Shown piece by piece: positions 8,412 through 16,364 of a DNA stretch of 64,000 bases; the first letter of the stretch is position 1, and each line of letters begins with the position of its first letter. The DNA lies in contig CAZNAD010000007.1 in assembly GCA_964571195.1 (NCBI GenBank), positions 1-64,000 of the forward strand. Reading direction: 5' to 3'. The stretch is from PALSA-1006 sp964571195. Its GTDB lineage: Bacteria; Pseudomonadota; Gammaproteobacteria; Burkholderiales; Gallionellaceae. The position numbers were made by a program, and so were the translations under genes. The notes beneath the pieces are model-generated. The model searched no databases. It was not told the origin of the DNA and saw only the letters and a program-made list of their open reading frames with translations.

Positions 8412-10172
8412 ATGAACGAACCGATCAGCGACCTGTTGCGGCTGGAGAACCAATTCAACTTCCTGTTGCGCTTCGCCAACGACATCATCCTGCTGATGGA
8501 TGCCGAAGGTAACCTTCTAGAAGCCAACGATGTGGCGGTAAAAGCCTACGGCTGGCCGCTGGAACAGCTGCTCACCCTCAACATCCGCGACCTGCGCGAT
8601 CCCGCCAGTCTGGACGAGATAGAGAAACAACTTAAACTCACCGCAGAGACCGGCGCTCTGTTTGAGACCCGGCATAAACGCCGCGACGGCACGACCTTCC
8701 CGGTCGAGGTGAGCAGCCGCCAGTTCGAGCACGAGGGCAGCACCTACCGACAAAGCATCGTGCGCGACATCACCGAGCGCCAAAAGATGCAGCGCAAGCT
8801 GGCGCGTGATGCAAATCGCTTCGAAGGACTGCTCAAGCTCAACGAGGTCGCCACGCAACTGCCCGAGAAAGAGTTCATGCAGTTCGGTCTGGAGTGGGTC
8901 GAGCGCCTCACCGGCAGCAAGATCGCCTTCATCCATTTCGTCAACGACGATCAGGAGAGCATCGAGCTAGTGGCTTGGTCGGCGGCGACCAGAGAAAAAT
9001 ATTGCACCGCCGGTTACGATAACCACTACCCCGTCTCCCAGGCGGGCATCTGGGCGGACTGTCTGCGCCAGCGCCGTCCGGTCACCTTCAACGACTATGC
9101 CAGCTATCCGAACAAACACGGTTTGCCGGAAGGCCACTCCGAACTCAAGCGTCTGATCAGCGTTCCTGTTATCGAGGGAGAGAAAGTGCGCGTGATCCTC
9201 GGCGTGGGCAATAAAGACAGTGATTACGACGATGAGGATATCGAGATCGCCCGCCTGTTCGGCAATGACATGTGGCGCATCATCCGCCGTCAGCGTCTGG
9301 AGAGCGAGTTAAAGCACAATCTGGAACAGCAGCGCACGCTGAACAAACAACTGGAAGAAACTCAGAGCCACTTGTTGCAATCGGAAAAAATGGCCTCACT
9401 GGGACAATTGGCCGCCGGTGTCGCGCACGAGCTGAACAATCCCATCGGTTTCGTATATTCCAACATGGGTACGCTGGAAAGTTACCTGAACGATATCTTC
9501 GTCATCAACACGGCTTACGAAGATGCCGTACACACCGCCGGCGACAGTTATCCTGCACTGGATAACGTACAGAAGTTGAAGAAAGAGAAAGATTACGACT
9601 ACATCAAACAGGATATTTTTCAACTGATGGCACAGTCGAAAGACGGTCTGGCACGGATGCGCAAAATCGTTCAGGACCTCAAGGATTTCTCTCACGTGGG
9701 AGACGACGGCTGGAAATGGTCCGACCTGCACAAAGGGCTGGATTCCACACTCAATATCGTGTGGAACGAGCTCAAATACAAATGTCAGGTGAACAAGGAA
9801 TATGCCTCGCTGCCGGAAGTCTATTGCATGGCCTCACAGATCAATCAGGTGTTCCTCAACCTGCTGGTCAATGCCGGACAAGCCATTGAAAGCAAGGGCA
9901 CTATCACCATCCGCACCGGGATACAGGAGAACGAAGTGTGGGTAGAAATCGCCGATACCGGCAAAGGCATCCCCCCCGAACACCTGAAGCAGATATTCGA
10001 CCCCTTCTTCACCACCAAACCAGTGGGTCAAGGAACGGGACTCGGCCTGTCACTTTCTTATGGCATCATGCAGAAACATCAGGGGCGCATTGAAGTGAAG
10101 AGTGAAGTCGGCAAAGGTACGGCCATGCGACTATACCTCCCGGTCAAACCCAAAACTGCAACCAACGTTTAA
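8412..10172 (+). CDS. PAS-GAF sensor histidine kinase
   Basis: A soluble 586-residue kinase. A PAS domain covers about residues 14-130. A GAF-like domain (about 140-300) contains the segment SRYTYP-style core YDNHYPVSQAGIWADC, typical of GAF domains in bacterial sensor kinases. A coiled coil then leads to the same kinase core as the gene upstream: phospho-His in AAGVAHELNNPIGF and ATP-binding motifs DTGKGIP and GTGLGLS. The gene begins 4 bp after its neighbour and is surely co-transcribed with it. The near-identical cores suggest duplication followed by exchange of the input domain. Its stop overlaps the stop of the convergent two-receiver regulator by 3 bases. No receiver domain is present; the ligand of the GAF domain is unknown. 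Confidence 0.92.
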   Translation: MNEPISDLLRLENQFNFLLRFANDIILLMDAEGNLLEANDVAVKAYGWPLEQLLTLNIRDLRDPASLDEIEKQLKLTAETGALFETRHKRRDGTTFPVEVSSRQFEHEGSTYRQSIVRDITERQKMQRKLARDANRFEGLLKLNEVATQLPEKEFMQFGLEWVERLTGSKIAFIHFVNDDQESIELVAWSAATREKYCTAGYDNHYPVSQAGIWADCLRQRRPVTFNDYASYPNKHGLPEGHSELKRLISVPVIEGEKVRVILGVGNKDSDYDDEDIEIARLFGNDMWRIIRRQRLESELKHNLEQQRTLNKQLEETQSHLLQSEKMASLGQLAAGVAHELNNPIGFVYSNMGTLESYLNDIFVINTAYEDAVHTAGDSYPALDNVQKLKKEKDYDYIKQDIFQLMAQSKDGLARMRKIVQDLKDFSHVGDDGWKWSDLHKGLDSTLNIVWNELKYKCQVNKEYASLPEVYCMASQINQVFLNLLVNAGQAIESKGTITIRTGIQENEVWVEIADTGKGIPPEHLKQIFDPFFTTKPVGQGTGLGLSLSYGIMQKHQGRIEVKSEVGKGTAMRLYLPVKPKTATNV

Positions 10173-11122
10173 TCCAGCGCGGCCAAACGTTTGTTCTCCA
10201 TCAACAGCGCGCGCGCACCCAGCACTTGAATGGCCGCCACTTTCAACTGATAGAGATTCCATGCCTGCCGCCGCACATCCGCGCGCAATTCACGGCTATT
10301 CCAGTGCAACTGCAACAAACTCTGCACCTCGGCCTCATTGATAGCCTGCGACAGGGCGGCTTTGCTCGGGTCATCGCTGATAAGTATGCGCGCCACATCC
10401 GGCTGCGCCTGCTTCATCCGGCTGAGTAACTGGATACCACTCATATCGGGCAGCGTTTGCGTTGCGACGATCAGATCGCAGGTGTGCTGCGTCGTGTATG
10501 CCAATGCCGCTTCGGCAGTGCGGAACGTATTCACCGTGCAACTGAATTTCTGCGCCCCCGCACCCTTGCTGACCTCGCGCTGCATCGCGCCGTAAAGATT
10601 GACACTCTCATCAGCCAGTCCGCGCGCCATCAGAGCGGCCAGATGTTCGTCTCCCTCCACCAGCACGATGCGGTGAGTGACCGCCTCCGCATCCCCTTGC
10701 GTGGCTGCATGTTGGCTGCGGTAGGCATCGGCCTGACGGCGGTTTTCCAGGATGACATCGCGATAAGCCAGCGCCTGCTGGATGTTGGACAATAGATCAG
10801 CCCTTTCCCATGGCTTGGCGACGAAGCGATAGATATGCGTTTCATTGATGGTGCGGATCAATGCGTCGATATCGGCCTCGCCGCTCAACACCATGCGCGA
10901 TGCATCGGGCTGCATCTGTCCGAATTGCTTGAGGAACTCCAAACCATTCATCTCCGGCATCTTGTAATCGGAGATCACCAGATCGAATGCATTGTCGCGG
11001 CAATGTTTCAGTGCATCAACCGGACTATCAAAGGTCTCGACCTCGTAATGGTCTTTTAACTCGCGTCGCAATGCATTCAGCACGCTGGATTCATCATCAA
11101 CCAGAAGTATTTTTCTCATCAT
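10169..11122 (-). CDS. response regulator with an intact receiver and a C-terminal pseudo-receiver
   Basis: Translation most likely starts at one of two adjacent ATGs (11122 or 11119) behind a GGAG site, giving about 317 residues. The open frame extends further upstream but without plausible coding character. The N-terminal receiver is complete, with the Asp pair in LLVDDES and the phosphoacceptor in LVISDYKMPEMNG. A linker leads to a second receiver-like fold in which the phosphoacceptor position reads Thr (IVATQTLPDMSG), so it cannot be phosphorylated in the usual way. No DNA-binding or enzymatic domain follows. It probably acts by protein contact, perhaps as a phosphate sink or output adaptor for the kinases at 6911 and 8412, whose genes converge on it with overlapping stops. 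Confidence 0.85.
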   Translation of the reverse strand: MMRKILLVDDESSVLNALRRELKDHYEVETFDSPVDALKHCRDNAFDLVISDYKMPEMNGLEFLKQFGQMQPDASRMVLSGEADIDALIRTINETHIYRFVAKPWERADLLSNIQQALAYRDVILENRRQADAYRSQHAATQGDAEAVTHRIVLVEGDEHLAALMARGLADESVNLYGAMQREVSKGAGAQKFSCTVNTFRTAEAALAYTTQHTCDLIVATQTLPDMSGIQLLSRMKQAQPDVARILISDDPSKAALSQAINEAEVQSLLQLHWNSRELRADVRRQAWNLYQLKVAAIQVLGARALLMENKRLAALD

Positions 11123-11352
11123 AATTCTCCAATAGGTCGGGCAGTATGCGAAGAAGATTGCGATACACGTTACAAGTCCGCACAACCGTGACAGCGGAAT
11201 TGAGATCGCCCCCATCATATCCCCAACCCGCCAATAAACAAAGAAACTCCCGGCCCGACCTTGGTCAATCGCACCGAAGTCGGCTACATTAACGACTTGA
11301 CTCTGTACGGATAGACGCGGCAACGGGCGCACCCCCTGCCGGATGCGGGCAA

Positions 11353-14139
11353 ATGACCAAGACACACAACAAAAACCTCGCGAGCGACGCGACCATTGAG
11401 AAGCAGACCCCGATGATGCAGCAATACCTGCGCATCAAGGCGGAGCACACTGACAAGTTGTTGTTCTACCGCATGGGCGATTTCTACGAGCTATTCATGG
11501 ACGATGCCGTGCGTGTCGCAAAACTGCTCGACATCACCCTCACCCAGCGCGGTGCCTCCAACGGCCAGCCTATCAAGATGGCGGGCGTGCCGTATCACGC
11601 CGCCGAGCAATACCTGGCAAGGCTGGTGAAGATGGGCGAGTCGGTCGCCATCTGCGAACAGATCGGCGACCCCGCCACCAGCAAAGGCCCGGTCGAGCGC
11701 AAAGTGGTGCGCATCGTCACACCCGGCACCGTCACCGACTCTGCCCTGCTGGAAGAGAAGCGCGACAACCTGCTTTTAGCATTGCATCAACGTAACAACG
11801 AAGTCGGCCTCGCTTGGCTCAACCTCGCCTCCGGCCAGTTCACAATCGCCGAAATTGCCGCCAAACAACTGCCCGCCGAACTGGAACGCCTGCAACCTTC
11901 CGAGATACTCGTCGCCGAGAACAGCGAACACTCCCTCTCCCACCGGGGGAGGGCTGGGGTGGGGGAACACTCTGGAACTCCCCTCAAATCTCTACCCGAC
12001 TGGCACTTCGAACGCGACACCGCACACCGCGCGCTGTGCCAGCAATTCGGCACACGCGACCTCGCCGGCTTCGGCTGCGACGATTTCACCGTGGGGCTGG
12101 AAGCGGCAGGCGCGTTGCTCGGCTACGCCAAACTCACACAGGGCCAGAGCATCGCCCACATCCGCAGTGCACAAATCTATAGCGCCGACGAATACGTGCG
12201 CATGGACGCCGCCACAAGACGCAACCTGGAGATCACCCAGACCCTGCGCGGCGAACCTGCGCCGACATTGCTCTCGCTGCTCGACACCTGCGCCACCAAC
12301 ATGGGCAGTCGTTTGCTGGCGCACTGGTTACATCATCCGCTGCGCGACCGCACGGTGCTGGGCGCGAGACTGGAAGCCGTCGAACAACTGCTGTCACCTC
12401 CCTCGCCCTCTGGGAGAGGGATTGAGGGTGAGGGAACACATGTTGAGGTACGCACAGAGCGTCCCCTCACCCCAGCCCTCTCCCAAGGGGCGAGGGAGCT
12501 TTACCCCCAAGTCCACGAACAACTCAAGTCCAGCGTAGACGTGGAACGCATCACCGCCCGCATCGCCCTGCGCTCTGCCCGCCCGCGCGATCTCTCCGGT
12601 CTTCGTGACACCTTGCAGCAACTCCCAGAACTGCGCACCATCCTGCTCCCTCTCCCCTTGCGGGAGATAACCAGCGACTTGGCTGTCGGTGTTGGACAGC
12701 CTAGTCGAATGGCTAGTAGTTCCACCAGGGCTGGGGAGAGGGGGGATTTGCTGGGCAAGCTGGCCGCTGACCTGCAAGCCGACACCGCACTGGTCGAACT
12801 GCTGCAAAAGACATTGAAGGAAGAGCCTTCCAGCGTATTAAGAGAAGGCGGCGTCATCGCCGACGGCTTCGATTTCGAGCTGGACGAACTGCGTGGCATC
12901 CAGACCAACTGCGGCGATTTCCTGCTGGAACTGGAACTGCGTGAACGCGCCCGCACCGGCATCGACAAACTCAAAGTCGAATACAACCGCGTGCACGGCT
13001 TCTACATCGAAGTGAGCTTCGCCAATGCCGACAAGGTGCCGGACGACTACCGCCGCCGCCAGACGCTGAAGAACGTCGAGCGCTACATCACGCCGGAACT
13101 GAAAGCCTTCGAGGACAAGGCGCTCTCCGCCAACGACCGTGCACTGGCGCGCGAGAAGTTTCTCTACGAACAACTGCTGGATCAGCTCGCCCCGTTCATT
13201 CCGCAACTGCAACGCATCGCCGCCGCCATCGCCGAGCTGGACGTACTCGCCACCTTCGCCGAACGCGCGACCACGCTGAACTTCTGCGCCCCGCAATTCA
13301 GCGACGATGCGCAACTCGTCATCAAGCAAGGCCGCCATCCGGTGGTGCAAGCGCAAGTGGACACCTTCACCCCGAACGACTGCACGCTCAACGACACGCG
13401 CCGCACGCTGCTGATCACCGGCCCCAACATGGGCGGTAAATCGACCTACATGCGCCAGACCGCCATCATCGCGCTGCTCGCGCATGTCGGCTGCTTCGTG
13501 CCTGCACAGCAAGCGGTGCTGGGCGAGATCGACCAGATCTTCACGCGCATCGGCGCATCAGACGACTTAGCCTCAGGACGCTCCACCTTCATGGTCGAGA
13601 TGACCGAAGCCGCCAACATCCTGCACAACGCCACCGACAAGAGCCTGGTGCTGGTGGACGAAATCGGGCGTGGCACCAGCACCTTCGACGGCCTCGCCCT
13701 CGCCTACGCCATCGCGCGCCACCTGCTGGATATCAACCGCAGCTACACATTATTTGCCACGCACTATTTCGAACTCACGCGGCTGGCCGAAGAATTCAAG
13801 CAACTCGCCAACGTCCACCTCGCCGCCATCGAACACCAGCACAGCATCGTCTTCCTGCACAGCGTCAACGAAGGCGCGGCGAGTCAAAGTTATGGCCTGC
13901 AAGTCGCCGCCCTCGCGGGCGTGCCGAACAGCGTCATCCGCAGCGCGAAGAAACAACTAGTGAAGTTGGAACAGAACAGCGCCGCGCAGAACCCGCAGGG
14001 CGACCTTTTCACCGCCGCGCCGGAAGCACCAGAGCCGGAAGAACATCCGCTGCTGTCGGCGCTGCGCGATCTGCAGCCGGATGAGATGAGTCCGAAGGAA
14101 GCGCTGGAGCGGATTTATCAGTTGAAGAAGCTGGTGTAA
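11353..14139 (+). CDS. mutS: DNA mismatch repair protein MutS with repeat-derived insertions
   Basis: MutS recognises mismatches and starts methyl-directed repair as an ATPase clamp. The start region (TPMMQQYLRIK) and the mismatch-binding Phe-x-Glu in MGDFYELF are clear. The ATPase has a Walker A at GPNMGGKST and a Walker B with DEIGRGTSTFDG. The protein is 928 residues, while most homologs are about 850-880. The excess comes mainly from three in-frame insertions at about residues 190-212, 347-384 and 431-465, encoded by a GC-rich palindromic repeat and giving low-complexity sequence such as PLTPALSQGARE. They fall in the connector and lever regions, not in the mismatch-binding or ATPase motifs. 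The frame is unbroken, so the gene is probably functional. Confidence 0.96.
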   Translation: MTKTHNKNLASDATIEKQTPMMQQYLRIKAEHTDKLLFYRMGDFYELFMDDAVRVAKLLDITLTQRGASNGQPIKMAGVPYHAAEQYLARLVKMGESVAICEQIGDPATSKGPVERKVVRIVTPGTVTDSALLEEKRDNLLLALHQRNNEVGLAWLNLASGQFTIAEIAAKQLPAELERLQPSEILVAENSEHSLSHRGRAGVGEHSGTPLKSLPDWHFERDTAHRALCQQFGTRDLAGFGCDDFTVGLEAAGALLGYAKLTQGQSIAHIRSAQIYSADEYVRMDAATRRNLEITQTLRGEPAPTLLSLLDTCATNMGSRLLAHWLHHPLRDRTVLGARLEAVEQLLSPPSPSGRGIEGEGTHVEVRTERPLTPALSQGARELYPQVHEQLKSSVDVERITARIALRSARPRDLSGLRDTLQQLPELRTILLPLPLREITSDLAVGVGQPSRMASSSTRAGERGDLLGKLAADLQADTALVELLQKTLKEEPSSVLREGGVIADGFDFELDELRGIQTNCGDFLLELELRERARTGIDKLKVEYNRVHGFYIEVSFANADKVPDDYRRRQTLKNVERYITPELKAFEDKALSANDRALAREKFLYEQLLDQLAPFIPQLQRIAAAIAELDVLATFAERATTLNFCAPQFSDDAQLVIKQGRHPVVQAQVDTFTPNDCTLNDTRRTLLITGPNMGGKSTYMRQTAIIALLAHVGCFVPAQQAVLGEIDQIFTRIGASDDLASGRSTFMVEMTEAANILHNATDKSLVLVDEIGRGTSTFDGLALAYAIARHLLDINRSYTLFATHYFELTRLAEEFKQLANVHLAAIEHQHSIVFLHSVNEGAASQSYGLQVAALAGVPNSVIRSAKKQLVKLEQNSAAQNPQGDLFTAAPEAPEPEEHPLLSALRDLQPDEMSPKEALERIYQLKKLV
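11926..11972. repeat. palindromic repeat copy 1 inside mutS
   Basis: A single copy of the GC-rich element, readable as CTCCCTCTCCCACC followed by GGGGGAGGGCTGGGG. It forms a hairpin of pyrimidine-rich and purine-rich arms. The octamer GAACACTC stands at both ends (11926-11933 and 11965-11972). That could be a target duplication, but GAACAC also ends copy 2, so it may be part of the element. It adds about 15 codons to mutS without shifting the frame. Confidence 0.7.
12395..12505. repeat. palindromic repeat copy 2 (inverted pair) inside mutS
   Basis: Two copies of the same element in opposite orientation. The left arm (12396-12436) has CCCTCGCCCTCTGGGAGAGG and then GGGTGAGGG. The right arm (about 12463-12500) has CCCTCACCCCAGCCCTCTCC and then GGGGCGAGGG. 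Together they could fold into a long hairpin in DNA or mRNA. The whole unit is in frame and encodes about 37 residues in the lever region of MutS. Confidence 0.75.
12646..12746. repeat. palindromic repeat copy 3 (composite) inside mutS
   Basis: It begins with CTCCCTCTCCCCTTGCGGGA and ends with AGGGCTGGGGAGAGG, matching the ends of copies 1 and 2. In between sits a different small hairpin, GGCTGTC-N7-GACAGCC at 12681-12701. The insert is in frame and encodes about 34 residues of MutS. Confidence 0.65.
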
Positions 14140-14181
14140 GATGCTTGCCAAGCGTAGTTGCCAAAATGCAGGAGACGAATC

Positions 14182-14406
14182 ATGAGCGACCGAATCACAG
14201 TTGACCCGCTGGTGTGCCACGGCAAGCCCTGCATTCGCGGTTTGCGCTATCCGGTAGAAAATGTGCTGGAGTGGCTGGCCAGCGGCATGAGTACTGAAGA
14301 AATTCTGGCCGACTACGAAGACCTTGAACGCGAAGATATTCTGGCGGCACTGTCTTACGCCGCCCGCCTCACGCATGTCAATCGGCTGGAACATCTGGCT
14401 GCATGA
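14182..14406 (+). CDS. DUF433 family antitoxin
   Basis: A 74-residue protein starting at ATG 14182 behind a GGAG site at 14171-14174. The frame is open from a TTG at 14158, but that start lacks support. DUF433 proteins are small helical DNA-binding antitoxins; the core DPLVCHGKPCIRGLRYPVE and the helix MSTEEILADYEDLEREDI are typical. The stop overlaps the ATG of the downstream PIN-like gene by four bases (ATGA), so the two are translationally coupled. As an antitoxin it would bind its own promoter and neutralise the partner; this function is inferred from the family and the pairing. Confidence 0.88.
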   Translation: MSDRITVDPLVCHGKPCIRGLRYPVENVLEWLASGMSTEEILADYEDLEREDILAALSYAARLTHVNRLEHLAA

Positions 14407-14753
14407 AATTCCTGGTCGATGCGCAACTCCCAAAGCGCTTCGCCAGATGGCTGAACGAGGCGGGACACGATGCATTGCACACCCTCGACCTTCCCCGCAA
14501 GAACCTCACTACAGATCAAGATATCGTCGCCCGCGCCAAGCGGGATGGCCGTATTGTCGTCAGCAAGGATGCGGACTTCGTGCAGACCTTCCTGGTTACT
14601 GGCGAGCCGATGCTGTTATTAATCTCCACTGGCAACATCAGCAACGCAGAATTGGAAAAGTTGCTTCGCGCAAATATGCCCGGCATAGAAGCCGCCTTTG
14701 CGACCAGTCGCTTTGTTGAAATCACTGGCGAGGCATTGGTGGTGCATGAGTGA
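14403..14753 (+). CDS. DUF5615 PIN-like toxin
   Basis: A 116-residue protein of the PIN-like DUF5615 family. It begins MKFLVDAQLPKRFARWL, with the conserved early Asp. Further acidic positions lie in LTTDQDIVARA and VVSKDADF, as expected for a Mg-dependent ribonuclease fold. It overlaps the upstream DUF433 gene by 4 bp. The arrangement matches type II toxin-antitoxin pairs in which the PIN-like protein is the putative RNA-cleaving toxin. Activity is inferred from the family and has rarely been tested for this group. The pair lies just after mutS and before an AT-rich gene, which fits an accessory patch. Confidence 0.87.
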   Translation: MKFLVDAQLPKRFARWLNEAGHDALHTLDLPRKNLTTDQDIVARAKRDGRIVVSKDADFVQTFLVTGEPMLLLISTGNISNAELEKLLRANMPGIEAAFATSRFVEITGEALVVHE

Positions 14754-14758
14754 AAACA

Positions 14759-14797
14759 ATTGCGATGCTGACTCTTATAGCTTATTGCGATGCTGAC
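14759..14797. repeat. 14-bp direct repeat after the toxin gene
   Basis: ATTGCGATGCTGAC occurs at 14759-14772 and again at 14784-14797, with an 11-bp AT-rich spacer. It lies right after the toxin stop codon, where base composition drops. It may be a scar of insertion or a binding site; nothing else supports either. Confidence 0.6.
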
Positions 14798-14822
14798 CCG
14801 TTTCTTTTAAAACCGGCAGGAA

Positions 14823-15287
14823 CTACGGCTCGACTCTATCTATTTTTTCATGTGCATAAAGATAGGCCACCAACATAAAAAACGCGATTCCAATTCCAAA
14901 AATATAAAAATGGTCGGCTATATATTTTTGAAAAATAAAATAACAGACAAAAATTGAAAGCATAACGCCAAGAGTTAAATAACTAGCAAACGGACTATCC
15001 TTGAATCGCGCATGTGGCCTTGGTTCTCCGCATTTGGGGCACGGTTGGTGGTAAACCGAAACAAGTGTACGCTCATACGATGTACCATCGCGCCACTCTG
15101 TTCCAAGATGATGCTTAATCGCATATCGATGACTCCCAACGACCAGCGAATCACCGCAACCTCTGCAAGGTTTCGTTTTGCTCTGCTTAACACTCCTGAC
15201 TATCGAAATATCGGCATTACAATTTGGACATGACAGTGCATTCTTGCTAACGTCTTTGCTGCAGTTTGGACATGCGATTAGCGACAT
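14823..15287 (-). CDS. double zinc-ribbon membrane protein of unknown function
   Basis: A 154-residue protein with three Cys-x2-Cys pairs in the N-terminal half (CPNCSK, CPNCNA, CRGCGD) and a fourth in CPKCGEP, enough for two zinc ribbons. Two hydrophobic segments near the C-terminus (about residues 101-120 and 125-145) anchor it in the membrane, leaving the zinc domain cytoplasmic. The coding sequence is clearly richer in A and T than its neighbours, which suggests recent acquisition together with the adjacent toxin-antitoxin pair. I do not recognise a specific family. Zinc ribbons of this type often bind nucleic acid or protein partners. Confidence 0.75.
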   Translation of the reverse strand: MSLIACPNCSKDVSKNALSCPNCNADISIVRSVKQSKTKPCRGCGDSLVVGSHRYAIKHHLGTEWRDGTSYERTLVSVYHQPCPKCGEPRPHARFKDSPFASYLTLGVMLSIFVCYFIFQKYIADHFYIFGIGIAFFMLVAYLYAHEKIDRVEP

Positions 15288-15468
15288 TTAAGTAGCCCCT
15301 TAGTTTTTTGCAATTTAACACCAGTGCCCAATTAAAAACAATCTATCCAATAGCTAAAGTGAACAATCAGGAATGAACAATCGGAAACGTACCACGGTTT
15401 CTTTTGTTGCCCTCTGCGCGACCTCGGTGCAGCTAAAGGGGGCAGCTTGAGCTAACCCACTAAACAAT

Positions 15469-15490
15469 ATAGCCCGCATCAGCGGGCTAT
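15469..15490. terminator. hairpin downstream of lepB
   Basis: ATAGCCCGC and GCGGGCTAT form a nine-base stem with a four-base loop, 24 bp beyond the lepB stop. There is no clean U-tract on the lepB side, so termination strength is uncertain. The 227-bp gap around it (15288-15514) shows no other gene. Confidence 0.6.
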
Positions 15491-15514
15491 GTTCATTTCG
15501 ACAGTCGTCTCTTT

Positions 15515-16183
15515 TTAGTACAGCGATTTTCCAAAGCGTTCTGTTCTTGGTGTCCAGTCGTCCAGAATCGCGGCGGAGACCAGGATACGCTCGGCTCGCC
15601 CGATGAGGACATTACGCGGGATGAGTCCAATGTAGCGGGAGTCTGCACTGTTATCGCGATTGTCACCCAACATCAAATACTGCCCCGGCGGGATGGTAAG
15701 CGGCCCGAAGTTGGCCGCATTGCTCACACCGGATAACCATTGGACAGTGTGCTGCCTGCCATCCAGAGTTTCGGTGAGACGTAATGCGGGGAGTGATTCG
15801 CCATTTCCCAATGCTTCTGTCACGACCTGTTGCAATTGATAACCCATGGCCTGGCCATTGATGAACAATTGCTTGTTATGCATTTCAACCCGGTCGCCGG
15901 GTAACGCGACCAAACGTTTGATCAGACGTTTTCCATCTGCGGGCGAAGTGAAGGTGACAATGTCTCCGCGCTTGGGGTCGCCAAGATGCGCAAGGATTAC
16001 ATCGCTCAACGGCAGCTTGAGGTCATAGGCGATGCGATTGACGAAGACGACATCACCTTCGAGCAGGCTAGGGCGCATGGAACCGGACGGAATGGGGTTC
16101 CAATCCGCGATGGCTGTGCGGAACAGGCCGAACAAGATGAGAAAAAGAATGAGACCGCGATTTTCATGCAGTAACTTTTTCAT
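15515..16183 (-). CDS. lepB: signal peptidase I
   Basis: This membrane enzyme removes signal peptides from exported proteins. The 222-residue form has a single N-terminal membrane segment (residues 10-26). The catalytic serine is Ser35 in PSGSMRPSL and the catalytic lysine is Lys89 in RLIKRLVALPGD. The late signature GDNRDNSADSRY is also present. Betaproteobacterial lepB normally follows lepA and precedes rnc, but here it stands alone between an accessory patch and a hydrolase gene. It lacks the second N-terminal helix of E. coli LepB, so it may be a second signal peptidase rather than the main one. No frame damage is seen. Confidence 0.94.
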   Translation of the reverse strand: MKKLLHENRGLILFLILFGLFRTAIADWNPIPSGSMRPSLLEGDVVFVNRIAYDLKLPLSDVILAHLGDPKRGDIVTFTSPADGKRLIKRLVALPGDRVEMHNKQLFINGQAMGYQLQQVVTEALGNGESLPALRLTETLDGRQHTVQWLSGVSNAANFGPLTIPPGQYLMLGDNRDNSADSRYIGLIPRNVLIGRAERILVSAAILDDWTPRTERFGKSLY

Positions 16184-16364
16184 GCCTGCGCTCCAGAGTT
16201 ATCCAAATAGAGTTGCGAACAATCTGCGGCTGGAAAGATATCAAAAACCATGGCATTCCGCTATTTTCTCAAAACGGTAGGTGATGCTACGCATTTGTCT
16301 TGCGCTCTCCTTCCCGATTCGAATTATCATTACTTTCCGCATCGCCCATCCCAAGGAGGTTCAC

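Noticed and set aside
11123..11365. N-terminal extension of the two-receiver regulator
   Set aside because: The frame is open for 81 more codons, but a ribosome site and the LLVDDES start place the beginning at 11122 or 11119.
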